From positions 1 to 57,376 of the forward strand of contig JBGPKK010000007.1 of NCBI GenBank assembly GCA_041485905.1: DNA of 57,376 nt, given 5' to 3'. The notes beneath the pieces were generated by a model. That model was not told the origin of the DNA. It saw nothing but the letters and a program-made list of their open reading frames with translations, and searched no databases. Of this stretch, positions 32,023 to 39,950 are shown piece by piece. The position numbers were made by a program, and so were the translations under genes. Positions within the stretch are counted from its first letter, which is position 1. Every line of letters starts with the position of its first letter. The DNA comes from JAHFUI01 sp041485905. Lineage in GTDB: Bacteria > Acidobacteriota > Vicinamibacteria > Vicinamibacterales > CAVVIG01.

Positions 32023-32757
32023 GTGTCTCTCGTCCCTCCCATCGTCGTCGCGCATCCCGCAGTCGATCGCTGGATCGACCGTGTGTTCTACAGCGGCATG
32101 GCGATCGCCGTCGTCGCCGCCGTCTTCGCCGGGTTTGCGCCAACCTACTACCTGCGACCTCGTTACCAGTCCACACCGCTGCCGCTGTACCTCCACATCC
32201 ACGGCTTTGCGTTCACCGCCTGGGTCGTTCTCTTCATCGCGCAGACGACGCTGGTTGCCGCGCGGCGAATCGACGTGCATCGGCGGCTCGGGTGGGCCGG
32301 CGCGGCCCTGGCCGCGCTGATGGTCGTGGCCGCCATCACGGCCGCGATTCTCTCCGGCCGGCGCCATGTTGCAGCCGGCCACGGGGACGGCGCTTTCACG
32401 TTTCTGACGACGCCCTTCCTGGCGATGCTGGTCTTCATGATCCTGGTTGGGGTCGCTGTCTACTGCCGCCGCCGGACCGAGACGCACAAACGACTGATGC
32501 TGCTCGCAACCATCAGCCTTCTGGACGCCGCCGTGGCCCGATGGCCGCTTGAGATCGTGGCGACCTCGGCCTGGGCGCTCTATGTGCTGACGGACCTTTT
32601 CATCGTCGCTGCCGTCCTCTACGATCTCGCCTCGCGCCGGCGCGTACACCCTGTCTACATGTGGGGAGGCCTGCTGATCGTCGCCGGGCAGTCCTTGCGC
32701 ACGGTGCTGGGCCGGACCGAGACGTGGCACGCGATCGCGCGCGTGCTCCTCCGATAG
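32023..32757 (+). CDS. Predicted multi-pass membrane protein
   Basis: A 244-residue integral membrane protein with about seven hydrophobic helices (for example FYSGMAIAVVAAVFAGFAP, FAFTAWVVLFIAQTTLVAA, FLTTPFLAMLVFMILVGVAV). Conserved-looking histidines occur in LYLHIHGFAF, DVHRRLGWAG and TETHKRLMLL, at helix ends. This resembles small acidobacterial and proteobacterial membrane proteins of unknown function related to DUF2306-type families; heme binding is possible but not shown. It begins with GTG after a short repeat-like spacer. Confidence 0.7.
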   Translation: MSLVPPIVVAHPAVDRWIDRVFYSGMAIAVVAAVFAGFAPTYYLRPRYQSTPLPLYLHIHGFAFTAWVVLFIAQTTLVAARRIDVHRRLGWAGAALAALMVVAAITAAILSGRRHVAAGHGDGAFTFLTTPFLAMLVFMILVGVAVYCRRRTETHKRLMLLATISLLDAAVARWPLEIVATSAWALYVLTDLFIVAAVLYDLASRRRVHPVYMWGGLLIVAGQSLRTVLGRTETWHAIARVLLR

Positions 32758-32790
32758 GAAGCCCGTTCGTGCAAGACGCGATCGATCCGA

Positions 32791-32796
32791 TACCAT
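32791..32796 (+). promoter_or_regulatory. Candidate -10 box TACCAT before the acetyl-CoA synthetase
   Basis: TACCAT ends eight bases before the GTG start at 32805, with no ribosome-binding site between. If used, transcription would start almost at the initiation codon, giving a leaderless message. There is no strong -35. Inference. Confidence 0.3.
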
Positions 32797-32804
32797 AGGC
32801 GGCC

Positions 32805-34805
32805 GTGGCCCTGGTCACTTCCATCGTTCGGCGCTGGATCGAAGACGGTCTGAAGGATCCTGAAGCGTTCTGGGAGCGCGCGGCGAACGAGCTGCCGTGG
32901 TTTCGGCGCTGGGACAAGGTGTTCGAGTGGAACTTCCCAACGTTCCGCTGGTTCGTCGGTGCAGAGACCAATCTCGCCTACAACGCACTCGATCGTCACG
33001 TGGCCGCAGGACGAGGTGGTCACGCCGCGCTCATCTACTTCAACGAGCGCGGTGAGCGTGCGGTGTTCACCTACGCGCAGTTGCTGTACGACGTGACCCG
33101 GGTGGCGGCGGGGCTGAGAGGCCTCGGCATCCGCAAGGGCGATCGGCTGACGATCTACATGCCGCCGTGCCCGGAGTCCATTGTGCTGATGCTCGCGACC
33201 GTGCGGGTCGGCGCGATCCACTCGGTCATCTTTGCGGGCTTCGGCGCCAAAGCGCTCGCCGATCGGATTCAGGCAAGCGGATCGCGGCTGGTGTTTACTG
33301 CCGACGCCACGTACCGGAAAGGCAAGAACGTCCGCCTCAAGGAGATCGTCGACGAGGCGCTGGACTCGCTATCCACCGATGTAGGGCGGACCCTATTGGG
33401 TCCGCCGACGGCCCCATCGATTGATGTAGGGCGGACCCTATTGGGTCCGCCGATGGTCGAACGCGTCATCGTCCTCCAGCGCACCGATGAACCGGCGCCG
33501 ATGCGCGTCGGGCGAGACATCACGTGGGACGATTTTCTCCACCAATCGGCGGGCCCGGTCGGTCACGACGGCGACTGCGCGCGCATGGAGGCGAACGATC
33601 CCGCGTACATTCTCGCGACCTCCGGCACGACCGCCAAACCGAAGCTGGCGATCCATACACACGGCGGTTATCAGGTTTACATCTTCAGCATGGGACGCTG
33701 GTGCTTCGGCTTGAAACCGGACGATGTCTGGTGGGCCACCTCAGACATCGGCTGGATCGTCGGGCACAGTTACATGGTGTACGCGCCGCTGATCACCGGG
33801 TGCACGACCGTGGTGTTCGAAGGCGCGCTGGATTACCCGCATGCCGAGGCCAACTGGCGGATCGCCGTGGAGGAGTTCGGCGTCACAGGCATCTTCACGT
33901 CGCCGACCGCCATCCGGACGCTCATGAAATACGGCGACGAGCCGCTCGGCCGTGTGAATCACGCGCGTCTCGAACGCGTCGTGTGCGCGGGCGAGGTGCT
34001 CAACCCCGCTGCGCTTGACTGGCTGCAGAATACGATCCTCGACGGTCGCGTGCCCGTGATCGACCATATGTGGCAGACCGAGACCGGCGGTCCGGTATTC
34101 GGCAACCCGTATGGGATCGGCATGCTGCCCATCAAACCCGGGTCGGCCACCATCGCGCTGCCAGGCATCGAAGCGGCCGTGCTCACGCCCGAAGGTCAAC
34201 CCTGCGGGCCCGGCGAGAAGGGCATCATGGTGCTGAAGCGGCCGTTCCCCGGTTTGATTGCTGCGCTCTGGGGCGAGCCGGAGCGCTACGCCCACGATTA
34301 TTGGGAAAAGATTCCCGGCGTCTACTACACGGGCGATTCGGCGCACATCGACGAGGACGGCTACGTCTGGTTCGCCGGCCGGTCCGACGAGATCATCAAG
34401 ATCGCGGGGCATCGCATCGGCACCATCGAGGTCGAAAGCGCCTTCCTCATGCATCCGTCGGTCGCCGAATGCGGTGTCATCGGGCGGCCCGACGAGACAC
34501 GCGGCGAAGTCGTGTCCGCCTTCGTGCTGCTCAAGAACGATCACTCGCCGTCGGTGGAGCTCCGGCAGGCGCTGCTGCAGACCGTCCGCAGGGAGATGGG
34601 ACCCGTTGCCGTCATCGGCGAGCTGAACTTCGTCACGATGCTTCCGAAAACACGGAGCGGGAAGATCATGCGCCGCGTGCTGAAGGCGGTGATCCTCGAT
34701 CGCGACCCCGGTGACATCACGACGATCGAAGACGAAGGCTCGGTGGACGAGGCGCGTCAGGCCTGGCAGCAGATGAAGGCTGAGATTGCGTCGAGCTCAT
34801 CGTGA
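32805..34805 (+). CDS. acsA: Acetyl-CoA synthetase (AMP-forming)
   Basis: A 666-residue acyl-adenylate enzyme that makes acetyl-CoA from acetate, ATP and CoA. An N-terminal ACS domain is followed by the adenylation domain with the P-loop-like YILATSGTTAKPK (about 268-280), the WWATSDIGWIVGHSYMVYAP block and WQTETGGP. In characterised acetyl-CoA synthetases a tryptophan next to QTE limits the pocket to acetate or propionate, and it is kept here. The C-terminal lid has GRSDEIIKIAGHRIGTIEVE and Lys620 in SGKIMRR, the lysine controlled by acetylation in relatives. Residues about 192-216 (two copies of DVGRTLLGPP) are an insertion encoded by palindromic repeats. Cytoplasmic; it stands alone. Confidence 0.92.
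   Translation: MALVTSIVRRWIEDGLKDPEAFWERAANELPWFRRWDKVFEWNFPTFRWFVGAETNLAYNALDRHVAAGRGGHAALIYFNERGERAVFTYAQLLYDVTRVAAGLRGLGIRKGDRLTIYMPPCPESIVLMLATVRVGAIHSVIFAGFGAKALADRIQASGSRLVFTADATYRKGKNVRLKEIVDEALDSLSTDVGRTLLGPPTAPSIDVGRTLLGPPMVERVIVLQRTDEPAPMRVGRDITWDDFLHQSAGPVGHDGDCARMEANDPAYILATSGTTAKPKLAIHTHGGYQVYIFSMGRWCFGLKPDDVWWATSDIGWIVGHSYMVYAPLITGCTTVVFEGALDYPHAEANWRIAVEEFGVTGIFTSPTAIRTLMKYGDEPLGRVNHARLERVVCAGEVLNPAALDWLQNTILDGRVPVIDHMWQTETGGPVFGNPYGIGMLPIKPGSATIALPGIEAAVLTPEGQPCGPGEKGIMVLKRPFPGLIAALWGEPERYAHDYWEKIPGVYYTGDSAHIDEDGYVWFAGRSDEIIKIAGHRIGTIEVESAFLMHPSVAECGVIGRPDETRGEVVSAFVLLKNDHSPSVELRQALLQTVRREMGPVAVIGELNFVTMLPKTRSGKIMRRVLKAVILDRDPGDITTIEDEGSVDEARQAWQQMKAEIASSSS
33378..33453. repeat. 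Two palindromic repeats inserted in frame in the acetyl-CoA synthetase gene
   Basis: Each copy contains the perfect palindrome GGCGGACCC-TATT-GGGTCCGCC within an identical 31-base unit (33378-33408 and 33423-33453). The copies start 45 bases apart, a whole number of codons. They lie between the segments LKEIVDEALDS and VERVIVLQ, which are adjacent in ordinary family members. Confidence 0.88.
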
Positions 34806-34818
34806 TGTCGCCCGTAGT

Positions 34819-34836
34819 GTCCGGCTTCAGCCGGAC
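34819..34836. repeat. Short palindromic repeat (GTCCGGCTTCAGCCGGAC)
   Basis: Same family as 228-245 and 35709-35726. It lies 14 bases after the acetyl-CoA synthetase stop and could form an 18-base hairpin between this gene and the convergent small gene. Confidence 0.7.
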
Positions 34837-34975
34837 CTTGAGCTTGCTCCGGTTTGGTGGACTCTAGTCGGACGACCTCAGAAACGCCGCCGGGATTCGG
34901 CCTTCCTCATCGGGAACCGCCCAGGACTCGGCTACCAGCGGAGGAATTGATTCCCGCGCGATCAACGATCGGCGC

Positions 34976-35272
34976 TCAGCCGCGAGCCGGCTTCGCGTGC
35001 TTCGATTTTTGTCGGCGCGCCTTCCGGCTCGTCGGCGGCAGCGCCTTGATAGACAGCTCGCCCCGTGCCGTGCGGAGGTAGGAGCGCAGAGCTTGATTCA
35101 CGCTGGCGCCATCCGAGAAGGCCTCCGCCACGTCCGGTTCGAGCAGGACCATCGTCGTGCCTGCCGTCGCACGCGCATAGTACTTGCCTCGCACGCCCCC
35201 TTTGAGCGATGCGAAGTCGTATTCAGGGCGGAGCTCGTCGGCTACCCCATTCTTGAGATGCTTGATAGGCAT
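34976..35272 (-). CDS. Small antitoxin-like protein (EYDFASLKGGVRGKY type), unpaired
   Basis: A 98-residue protein. RPEYDFASLKGGVRGKYYAR, followed by TTMVLLEPDVAEAFSDGASV and NQALRSYLR, matches a widespread small family often encoded beside toxins. The N-terminal strand is disordered and the C-terminal part resembles a ribbon-helix-helix of CopG/BrnA type. A basic Lys/Arg-rich tail (SRKARRQKSKHAKPARG) extends past it. The ATG at 35272 was chosen because the conserved part starts there; the upstream frame has no similarity I recognise. No toxin gene is visible on either side. Function as an antitoxin is inferred. Confidence 0.6.
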   Translation of the reverse strand: MPIKHLKNGVADELRPEYDFASLKGGVRGKYYARATAGTTMVLLEPDVAEAFSDGASVNQALRSYLRTARGELSIKALPPTSRKARRQKSKHAKPARG

Positions 35273-35769
35273 GGGCTTCAGTCTTCGTGGCCGAGGCGAG
35301 CGACTGGGCTCGGATCTCACGGGAAGGCCGCAGTCTACAGCCGTTTTCATGATTGTGTAGCGGCGGCGTGCCCGCAATGGCGGAAAAGCGGAACAGACAC
35401 GCCCCGACAACCGTGTCCCAGAGCTTGTCAACGACGTATCGTCCGGACGAGCGGCCTCGTGCGGCGACGCGTCGTACTCGCGTGACACGCGTCAGAGGGT
35501 AAAACGCGTCCGCAGGCCTGCCAGCCGCGTCGATCCTGATTGACGCCCGAATGCCCGCGAACCATCCGGAACGGTGATTGTTCATCACGCCGGCGTTGCA
35601 AGCCGCTGAATCGACGCGGTGCATCGACAGGTGGGGCCGGAGGATGCGTTTTTCCACGCGACGTTCGCGCGGCGTGGCACGAGGTCGCTCGCCCGGGACC
35701 GGTGCCAGGTCCGGCTGAAGCCGGACACCACGTACGACGGGACGGTCTGAAGACCGTCCGCTACACCGA
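35273..35769. other. Gene-free stretch with palindromic repeats
   Basis: About 500 bases without a supportable gene. Near the right end are two palindromes: GTCCGGCTGAAGCCGGAC (35709-35726) and GGACGGTCTGAAGACCGTCC (35740-35759), both of the dispersed hairpin type with a nearby ACGTACG. A fragment CTGAATCGACGCGG near 35604 matches the tail of the element at 24263-24300. Confidence 0.6.
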
Positions 35770-36738
35770 TCAGTAATTCTTTTTCAGATCCATGCCGGCG
35801 TACAGGCTCGCGACCTGCGGCCCGTAGCCGTTGAACAGCTGTGTCCTCGTCACCTTGAGCGGCGACGGGAGCCGCCGCTCGGTGGCCTGGCTCCAGTTCG
35901 GGTGGTCGACGGCCGGGTTCACATTGGCGTAGAAGCCATAGGCCGCCGGGTAGGCCCGCTGCCACGAGCTGAGCGGCGGTTTCTCGACAAACCGGATCTT
36001 GACGATCGCCTTGATCCCTTTGAAACCGTACTTCCAGGGGACGACGAGCCGCAGCGGCGCACCGTTCTGATTCGGCAGCACCTCGCCGTAGAGACCGACG
36101 GCAAGAATCGTCAGCGGATGCATCGCCTCGTCCATCCGCAGCCCTTCGACATACGGCCAATCGAGCTCCGGCAATCGCTGGCCGGGAAACTGCCGCGGAT
36201 CGTACAAGGTGGTGAGCTCGACGAACTTCGCCTTCGAGGTCGGCTCGCATCGCTTGATGAAGTTGCCCAGCGGAAAACCGACCCACGGAATCACCATCGA
36301 CCACGCCTCGACGCAGCGGTGGCGGTAGATGCGATCCTCGAGGGTTTCACCCTTGAGAACATCTTCGAGGCTCATCCTTCCTGTCTTGGCGCACTCGCCT
36401 TCGACGGCGACGGTCCACGGCTCGGGCTTGAAGTTCCGGGCCAGCCGCGACGGTCCCGGTCCCGCCCCTGAATCGAATTCGTAGAAGTTGTTGTAGGTCG
36501 TGATGTGCTCCCACGTGTTCGGCTTCTCGGTCGTGCTGAGGGGGCTCGGCTTGGTTTGCAGCAGGCGGCCGTGCGGGGCAGGCTGCTGCGCGCCGACAAG
36601 CTGTTCGGAGACGATCGCGCCAGCCGCGACCGCGAGCGCCGTGCCGGTGGTCATCTGCATGAACTGCCGCCGGTTCAGATACACGCGCTCGTCGGTGATT
36701 TCAGAGCTGGCAATGTCGGCCGCTCGCTTGATGATCAT
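35770..36738 (-). CDS. msrP: Protein-methionine-sulfoxide reductase catalytic subunit MsrP
   Basis: A 322-residue molybdopterin enzyme, usual length. A Tat signal (NRRQFMQMTTG) exports it folded with its cofactor. The molybdenum ligand is Cys142 in RHRCVEAWSMVIPWVGFPL, a strongly conserved block of the YedY family. Other family blocks are YNNFYEFDSGAG, EPWTVAVEGE and LPNQNGAPLRLVVPWKYGFK. MsrP repairs methionine sulfoxide in periplasmic proteins using electrons from the heme membrane protein MsrQ. No msrQ gene follows in the window, which is unusual because the two normally form an operon. It sits 12 bases downstream of the blaR1-like gene on the same strand, so it could belong to that regulon. 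Confidence 0.92.
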   Translation of the reverse strand: MIIKRAADIASSEITDERVYLNRRQFMQMTTGTALAVAAGAIVSEQLVGAQQPAPHGRLLQTKPSPLSTTEKPNTWEHITTYNNFYEFDSGAGPGPSRLARNFKPEPWTVAVEGECAKTGRMSLEDVLKGETLEDRIYRHRCVEAWSMVIPWVGFPLGNFIKRCEPTSKAKFVELTTLYDPRQFPGQRLPELDWPYVEGLRMDEAMHPLTILAVGLYGEVLPNQNGAPLRLVVPWKYGFKGIKAIVKIRFVEKPPLSSWQRAYPAAYGFYANVNPAVDHPNWSQATERRLPSPLKVTRTQLFNGYGPQVASLYAGMDLKKNY

Positions 36739-36750
36739 GTGATCCGTCCT

Positions 36751-38430
36751 TCATCCTCGGAAGTTGACCTCGGCGTTCATTCGCACCTTGACCGGTCGGC
36801 CGTTTTTCATCGCCGGGGTGAATCGCCATTGCTCGAACGTCCTCACCGCACGCTCGTCGAGGTCGGGATTAAGCGACTGGAGAATCCTGACGATCTTCGG
36901 CGTTCCATCCTCGAGCAGCACCACATCGAGCACGACGGTGCCCCGAGTCCTCGTAGACTGCCGCAGCTCGACGAAGCGCACCGCGCGCGGCGGGACGACG
37001 CCAGGTCCGACGCGCGTGGCCATGTCGTTCGCGATCAGCGCGTTGACCCCGTCGTTCCGCAGGCTGAACAGGACGTCGATCTCCGCGTCCATCGCCGCCG
37101 GCACGCCCTCGCGCGTGCCCGGGCGGAACCGCCACTGGCGCACCGCGACGACGGCGTTCTGATCCAGCCCGAAGCCGAGCCCTCGCACGAGGCGCACGCC
37201 CGTCACGCGGCCGTCGGCCTCGACGCGCGCGCCGACGATGACGAGGCCTTCGATCCGCCGCGCGCGCGCTTCCTCGCTGTACAGAGGCGGCGTCGTGTAC
37301 TCGACGATGTCCGGAGGCGTGAGCGCCTCGGCCCTGTCGCCGAGACCAACCGTCCGCAGGTGTTGCGCCGCCGGGGCGGCGTTCTCGCGACTCGACACCG
37401 CAGCCATCTCCGCCATCGCCGGCAGGCCGGTCGTCCGGATAGTGACGTTCATGACGGCTTGCGTGAGGCTCACGGCCGCAAGCGGGATCGCGGCCAGGAT
37501 CGCCATGCACACGGCCGCGACCAGGTTCCGCCTCGTCATCCCGCGTCGATTGACGCACGCCGTCAGCAGGGCAGCGAACCGCCGTTCGAGATCGGACGGC
37601 CGCGCCATCGCGACGGTCGGCAAGCAGGCGCTGACTCGTATCTGTCGGTCGCGCACGATCGCGAGCAGATGCCCCGCGTAATCACTTGCCTCCAACCCGA
37701 GGCCGAGTGCGACATCATCCGCGGCGTGTTCGCTCTCGCGGTGGACGCGGTTGCGCGCGACCCAAAACAACGGGTGGAACCAGTACACCGCGCAGGCGAT
37801 CTCGGCGACGAGCTGCACGACCCAGTCGCCGCGGCTGACGTGCGCCAACTCGTGAGCCAGGACAACGCGTATGCGGTCGTCTGACCATGCCGTGGCGCCG
37901 GACGGCAACAGCACCCGTGGGCGCCGGACGCCCCAGGTCATCGGCACCGCGCACTGCGCGCTTTGCAGCAGGAGCGGCGTGCATCCGAGGTGTAACGCGT
38001 CGGCGATCTCGCGCGCCATCTCCCCCAGGCGCGCGTCGGGCACCGACTGGGCCGATCGGGCCAACCGGGCAAGCTTCAGGAGATCTACGGCCAGCAGCAG
38101 CACCGCCACTCCGGTCCCCACCATCCACAACGCCGGCCATAGATGGGCGGGAGTCCACGCCGTCGTCTCGACGCCATTCGCGCGGACGACGATGTCGGCG
38201 GTCTGCCCAAGGGGCGAGCGAACACTCGCGTCGAACGAGGACGGCAGCACGGCCATCAACTGACGCGCCCATTCGGGATACCACGACGGCACGAGCAGAT
38301 TCAGGACGGGTAACAGGCTCGCGGCGACGAGGGTTGCGGCCCACACCAGATGCCGCTCGGCGGCCGATCGGCGCCGCAGACCGGGCATGACAAGACACAC
38401 AAGCGCCAGGACGACCGAGGATTTGATCAC
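36751..38430 (-). CDS. BlaR1/M56-family membrane protease with two TonB C-terminal domains
   Basis: A 559-residue membrane protein. Four hydrophobic segments and an M56 peptidase domain fill residues 1-300, with zinc site HELAH (193-197) and the downstream glutamate in RESEHAAD (234). After a helix at about 310-330, the outer part holds two TonB C-terminal-like domains (PPLYSEEARARRIEGLVIVG at about 375, with VRQWRFRPGTREG; and LDERAVRTFEQWRFTPAMKN at the end) instead of a penicillin-binding sensor. M56 proteins transduce an outside signal by cleaving a BlaI-type repressor. It overlaps blaI by four bases (ATGA). The ligand sensed is unknown and need not be a beta-lactam. Confidence 0.88.
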   Translation of the reverse strand: MIKSSVVLALVCLVMPGLRRRSAAERHLVWAATLVAASLLPVLNLLVPSWYPEWARQLMAVLPSSFDASVRSPLGQTADIVVRANGVETTAWTPAHLWPALWMVGTGVAVLLLAVDLLKLARLARSAQSVPDARLGEMAREIADALHLGCTPLLLQSAQCAVPMTWGVRRPRVLLPSGATAWSDDRIRVVLAHELAHVSRGDWVVQLVAEIACAVYWFHPLFWVARNRVHRESEHAADDVALGLGLEASDYAGHLLAIVRDRQIRVSACLPTVAMARPSDLERRFAALLTACVNRRGMTRRNLVAAVCMAILAAIPLAAVSLTQAVMNVTIRTTGLPAMAEMAAVSSRENAAPAAQHLRTVGLGDRAEALTPPDIVEYTTPPLYSEEARARRIEGLVIVGARVEADGRVTGVRLVRGLGFGLDQNAVVAVRQWRFRPGTREGVPAAMDAEIDVLFSLRNDGVNALIANDMATRVGPGVVPPRAVRFVELRQSTRTRGTVVLDVVLLEDGTPKIVRILQSLNPDLDERAVRTFEQWRFTPAMKNGRPVKVRMNAEVNFRG

Positions 38431-38822
38431 GGGCGCCGTCCCTCTTTTCTCGCCTGGCGGATCAGATCGGCCATCCGCTCGAGCTGCTCGTCGGAGAGCG
38501 GCGCGCGATCCTTCCCTAGCAACGCGGCGACGACCTTTTCCGGCGAGCCCTCGAAAAATGTCTCGACGAGGTGCTTCAGCGCGGATTGGCGAACCGTGCG
38601 GCGCGACGCGGCTGGAAGGTAGACGTAGCGGAGGCCCTGCTCCTCATGCCGCACCTGCCCTTTGTCTTCGAGGACGCGCAGCTGCGCACGGACGGTCGAA
38701 TACGCCGGATCGCCGCTGAGATCGGCCATCACCTCGCTGACCGTGGCGCGGCCCCGGCGGAACAGGATGTCCATGATTTGCCGCTCGCGGCGGCTGAGGG
38801 TGGTGTGCGGCGATGGAGGCAT
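38427..38822 (-). CDS. BlaI/MecI/CopY-family transcriptional repressor
   Basis: A 131-residue repressor with the BlaI winged helix (LSRRERQIMDILFRRGRATV, then AYSTVRAQLRVLEDKGQVRH) and a C-terminal dimerisation region (ALKHLVETFFEGSPEKVVAA). Members bind a dyad operator as dimers and are released when the partner M56 protease cuts them. It is immediately upstream of, and overlaps, that protease gene. A long nested palindrome begins two bases upstream of its start codon and fits autoregulation. Confidence 0.92.
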   Translation of the reverse strand: MPPSPHTTLSRRERQIMDILFRRGRATVSEVMADLSGDPAYSTVRAQLRVLEDKGQVRHEEQGLRYVYLPAASRRTVRQSALKHLVETFFEGSPEKVVAALLGKDRAPLSDEQLERMADLIRQARKEGRRP

Positions 38823-38823
38823 T

Positions 38824-38858
38824 GCCTAATTTTCTAGCACACTGCTATGAAAATAGGC
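38824..38858. promoter_or_regulatory. Candidate BlaI operator, nested palindrome
   Basis: GCCTAATTTTC-TAGCA-CAC-TGCTA-T-GAAAATAGGC forms outer arms 38824-38834 and 38849-38858 and inner arms TAGCA/TGCTA. It is AT-rich against the GC-rich background and lies between blaI and the divergent oxidoreductase gene, so it could control both. Confidence 0.75.
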
Positions 38859-38903
38859 AAGCTTAAAATAGTGCCCCGATCCGGTTAAGCTTTCCCGACG
38901 CCC

Positions 38904-39893
38904 ATGAGCACATTCGAGGCATTCCGCGTATTCGACGAAGCCGGGACCCTTCGAGGGCGTGTCGTGGCTGCCACGCTCGACGAGCTCAGCCCCGGCGACG
39001 TCGTCATCAAGGCCGAGTACTCGAGCGTGAATTACAAGGACGCGCTCGCGGTCACGCAGCCTGGGCGAATTTTGAAGCGCACGCCGATCATCGCCGGCAT
39101 CGACGTGTCGGGCACAGTCGAGTCGAGCGTGGACCAGCGTTTTCGGCCGGGCGACGAGGTCGTGGTCACCGGATACGATCTGGGCGTCGGTCACGACGGA
39201 GGTTATGCGCAATATGTGCGCGTTCCCGCTGACTGGGTCGTGCCGATCCCGGCAGGTCTCACCGCCTTCGACGCGATGGCGATTGGAACGGCAGGATTCA
39301 CCGCGGCATTGTCAATCGTCGAGCTCGAGCGAAACGGTCTGCGGCCGGGAAGCGGCCGTGTGCTCGTGACCGGCGCGACCGGAGGCGTCGGCAGCATGGC
39401 GGTGCAGTGTCTCGCGGCGCGTGGATATGAAGTGACGGCGCTGACAGGCAAGGACGGCGAGCACGAGTACTTGCGGTCGATTGGCGCGAAGGAGGTCATT
39501 CCACGATCGACCGTGCAGCCGAGCACGAAGCCGATCGAGAAGGCCATGTGGACGGCCGCCGTCGATTGCGTCGGGGGCGAGACGCTCGCGTGGGTGATTC
39601 GGACGATGGGCTATCGCGGCGTTGTGGCCGCGTCGGGCCTGACCGGCGGCACCGAAGTGCACACGACAGTCATTCCGTTCATCCTGCGCGGCGTCAAACT
39701 GCTCGGAATCGACTCGGTGATGTGTCCGATGGATGTGCGTCTCGCCGCATGGCATCGGCTCGCGACCGACATGAAGCCGGCGCACCTGCACGCCTCGTCG
39801 AAGGAAATTGGGCTGAACGATTTGCCGGATGCGTTTGCGACGCTGCTGAAGGGTGAGGCGCGCGGACGGTTCGTCGTCAAACTCAAAGCTTAA
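38904..39893 (+). CDS. YhdH/AcuI-type NADPH-dependent oxidoreductase (medium-chain reductase)
   Basis: A 329-residue medium-chain dehydrogenase/reductase of the YhdH/YhfP family, usual length. It has SSVNYKDALAVTQPGRI, IIAGIDVSGTV and the nucleotide-binding VLVTGATGGVGSMAVQCLAA, with DCVGGETLAWVIRTM and GLTGGTEVHTTVIPFILRGV in the C-terminal part. No zinc ligands are seen. Family members reduce acrylyl-CoA or other alpha,beta-unsaturated carbonyls with NADPH. The closest role would be acrylyl-CoA reduction (AcuI), but the substrate is not decided by sequence alone. It diverges from blaI across a palindromic operator, which may regulate it. Confidence 0.85.
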   Translation: MSTFEAFRVFDEAGTLRGRVVAATLDELSPGDVVIKAEYSSVNYKDALAVTQPGRILKRTPIIAGIDVSGTVESSVDQRFRPGDEVVVTGYDLGVGHDGGYAQYVRVPADWVVPIPAGLTAFDAMAIGTAGFTAALSIVELERNGLRPGSGRVLVTGATGGVGSMAVQCLAARGYEVTALTGKDGEHEYLRSIGAKEVIPRSTVQPSTKPIEKAMWTAAVDCVGGETLAWVIRTMGYRGVVAASGLTGGTEVHTTVIPFILRGVKLLGIDSVMCPMDVRLAAWHRLATDMKPAHLHASSKEIGLNDLPDAFATLLKGEARGRFVVKLKA

Positions 39894-39918
39894 AAGGACA
39901 GCAGCTTTCGCTGTCCTT
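39894..39918 (+). terminator. Hairpin after the oxidoreductase gene
   Basis: AAGGACAGC-AGCTTTC-GCTGTCCTT makes a perfect nine-pair stem with a seven-base loop starting at the stop codon, then TCTAAG. The A-rich left and T-containing right flanks allow it to act in both directions between convergent genes. No long T-run. Confidence 0.65.
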
Positions 39919-39950
39919 CTAAGTTCCAAGTCTTCAGTTCTAAGTTCCGT

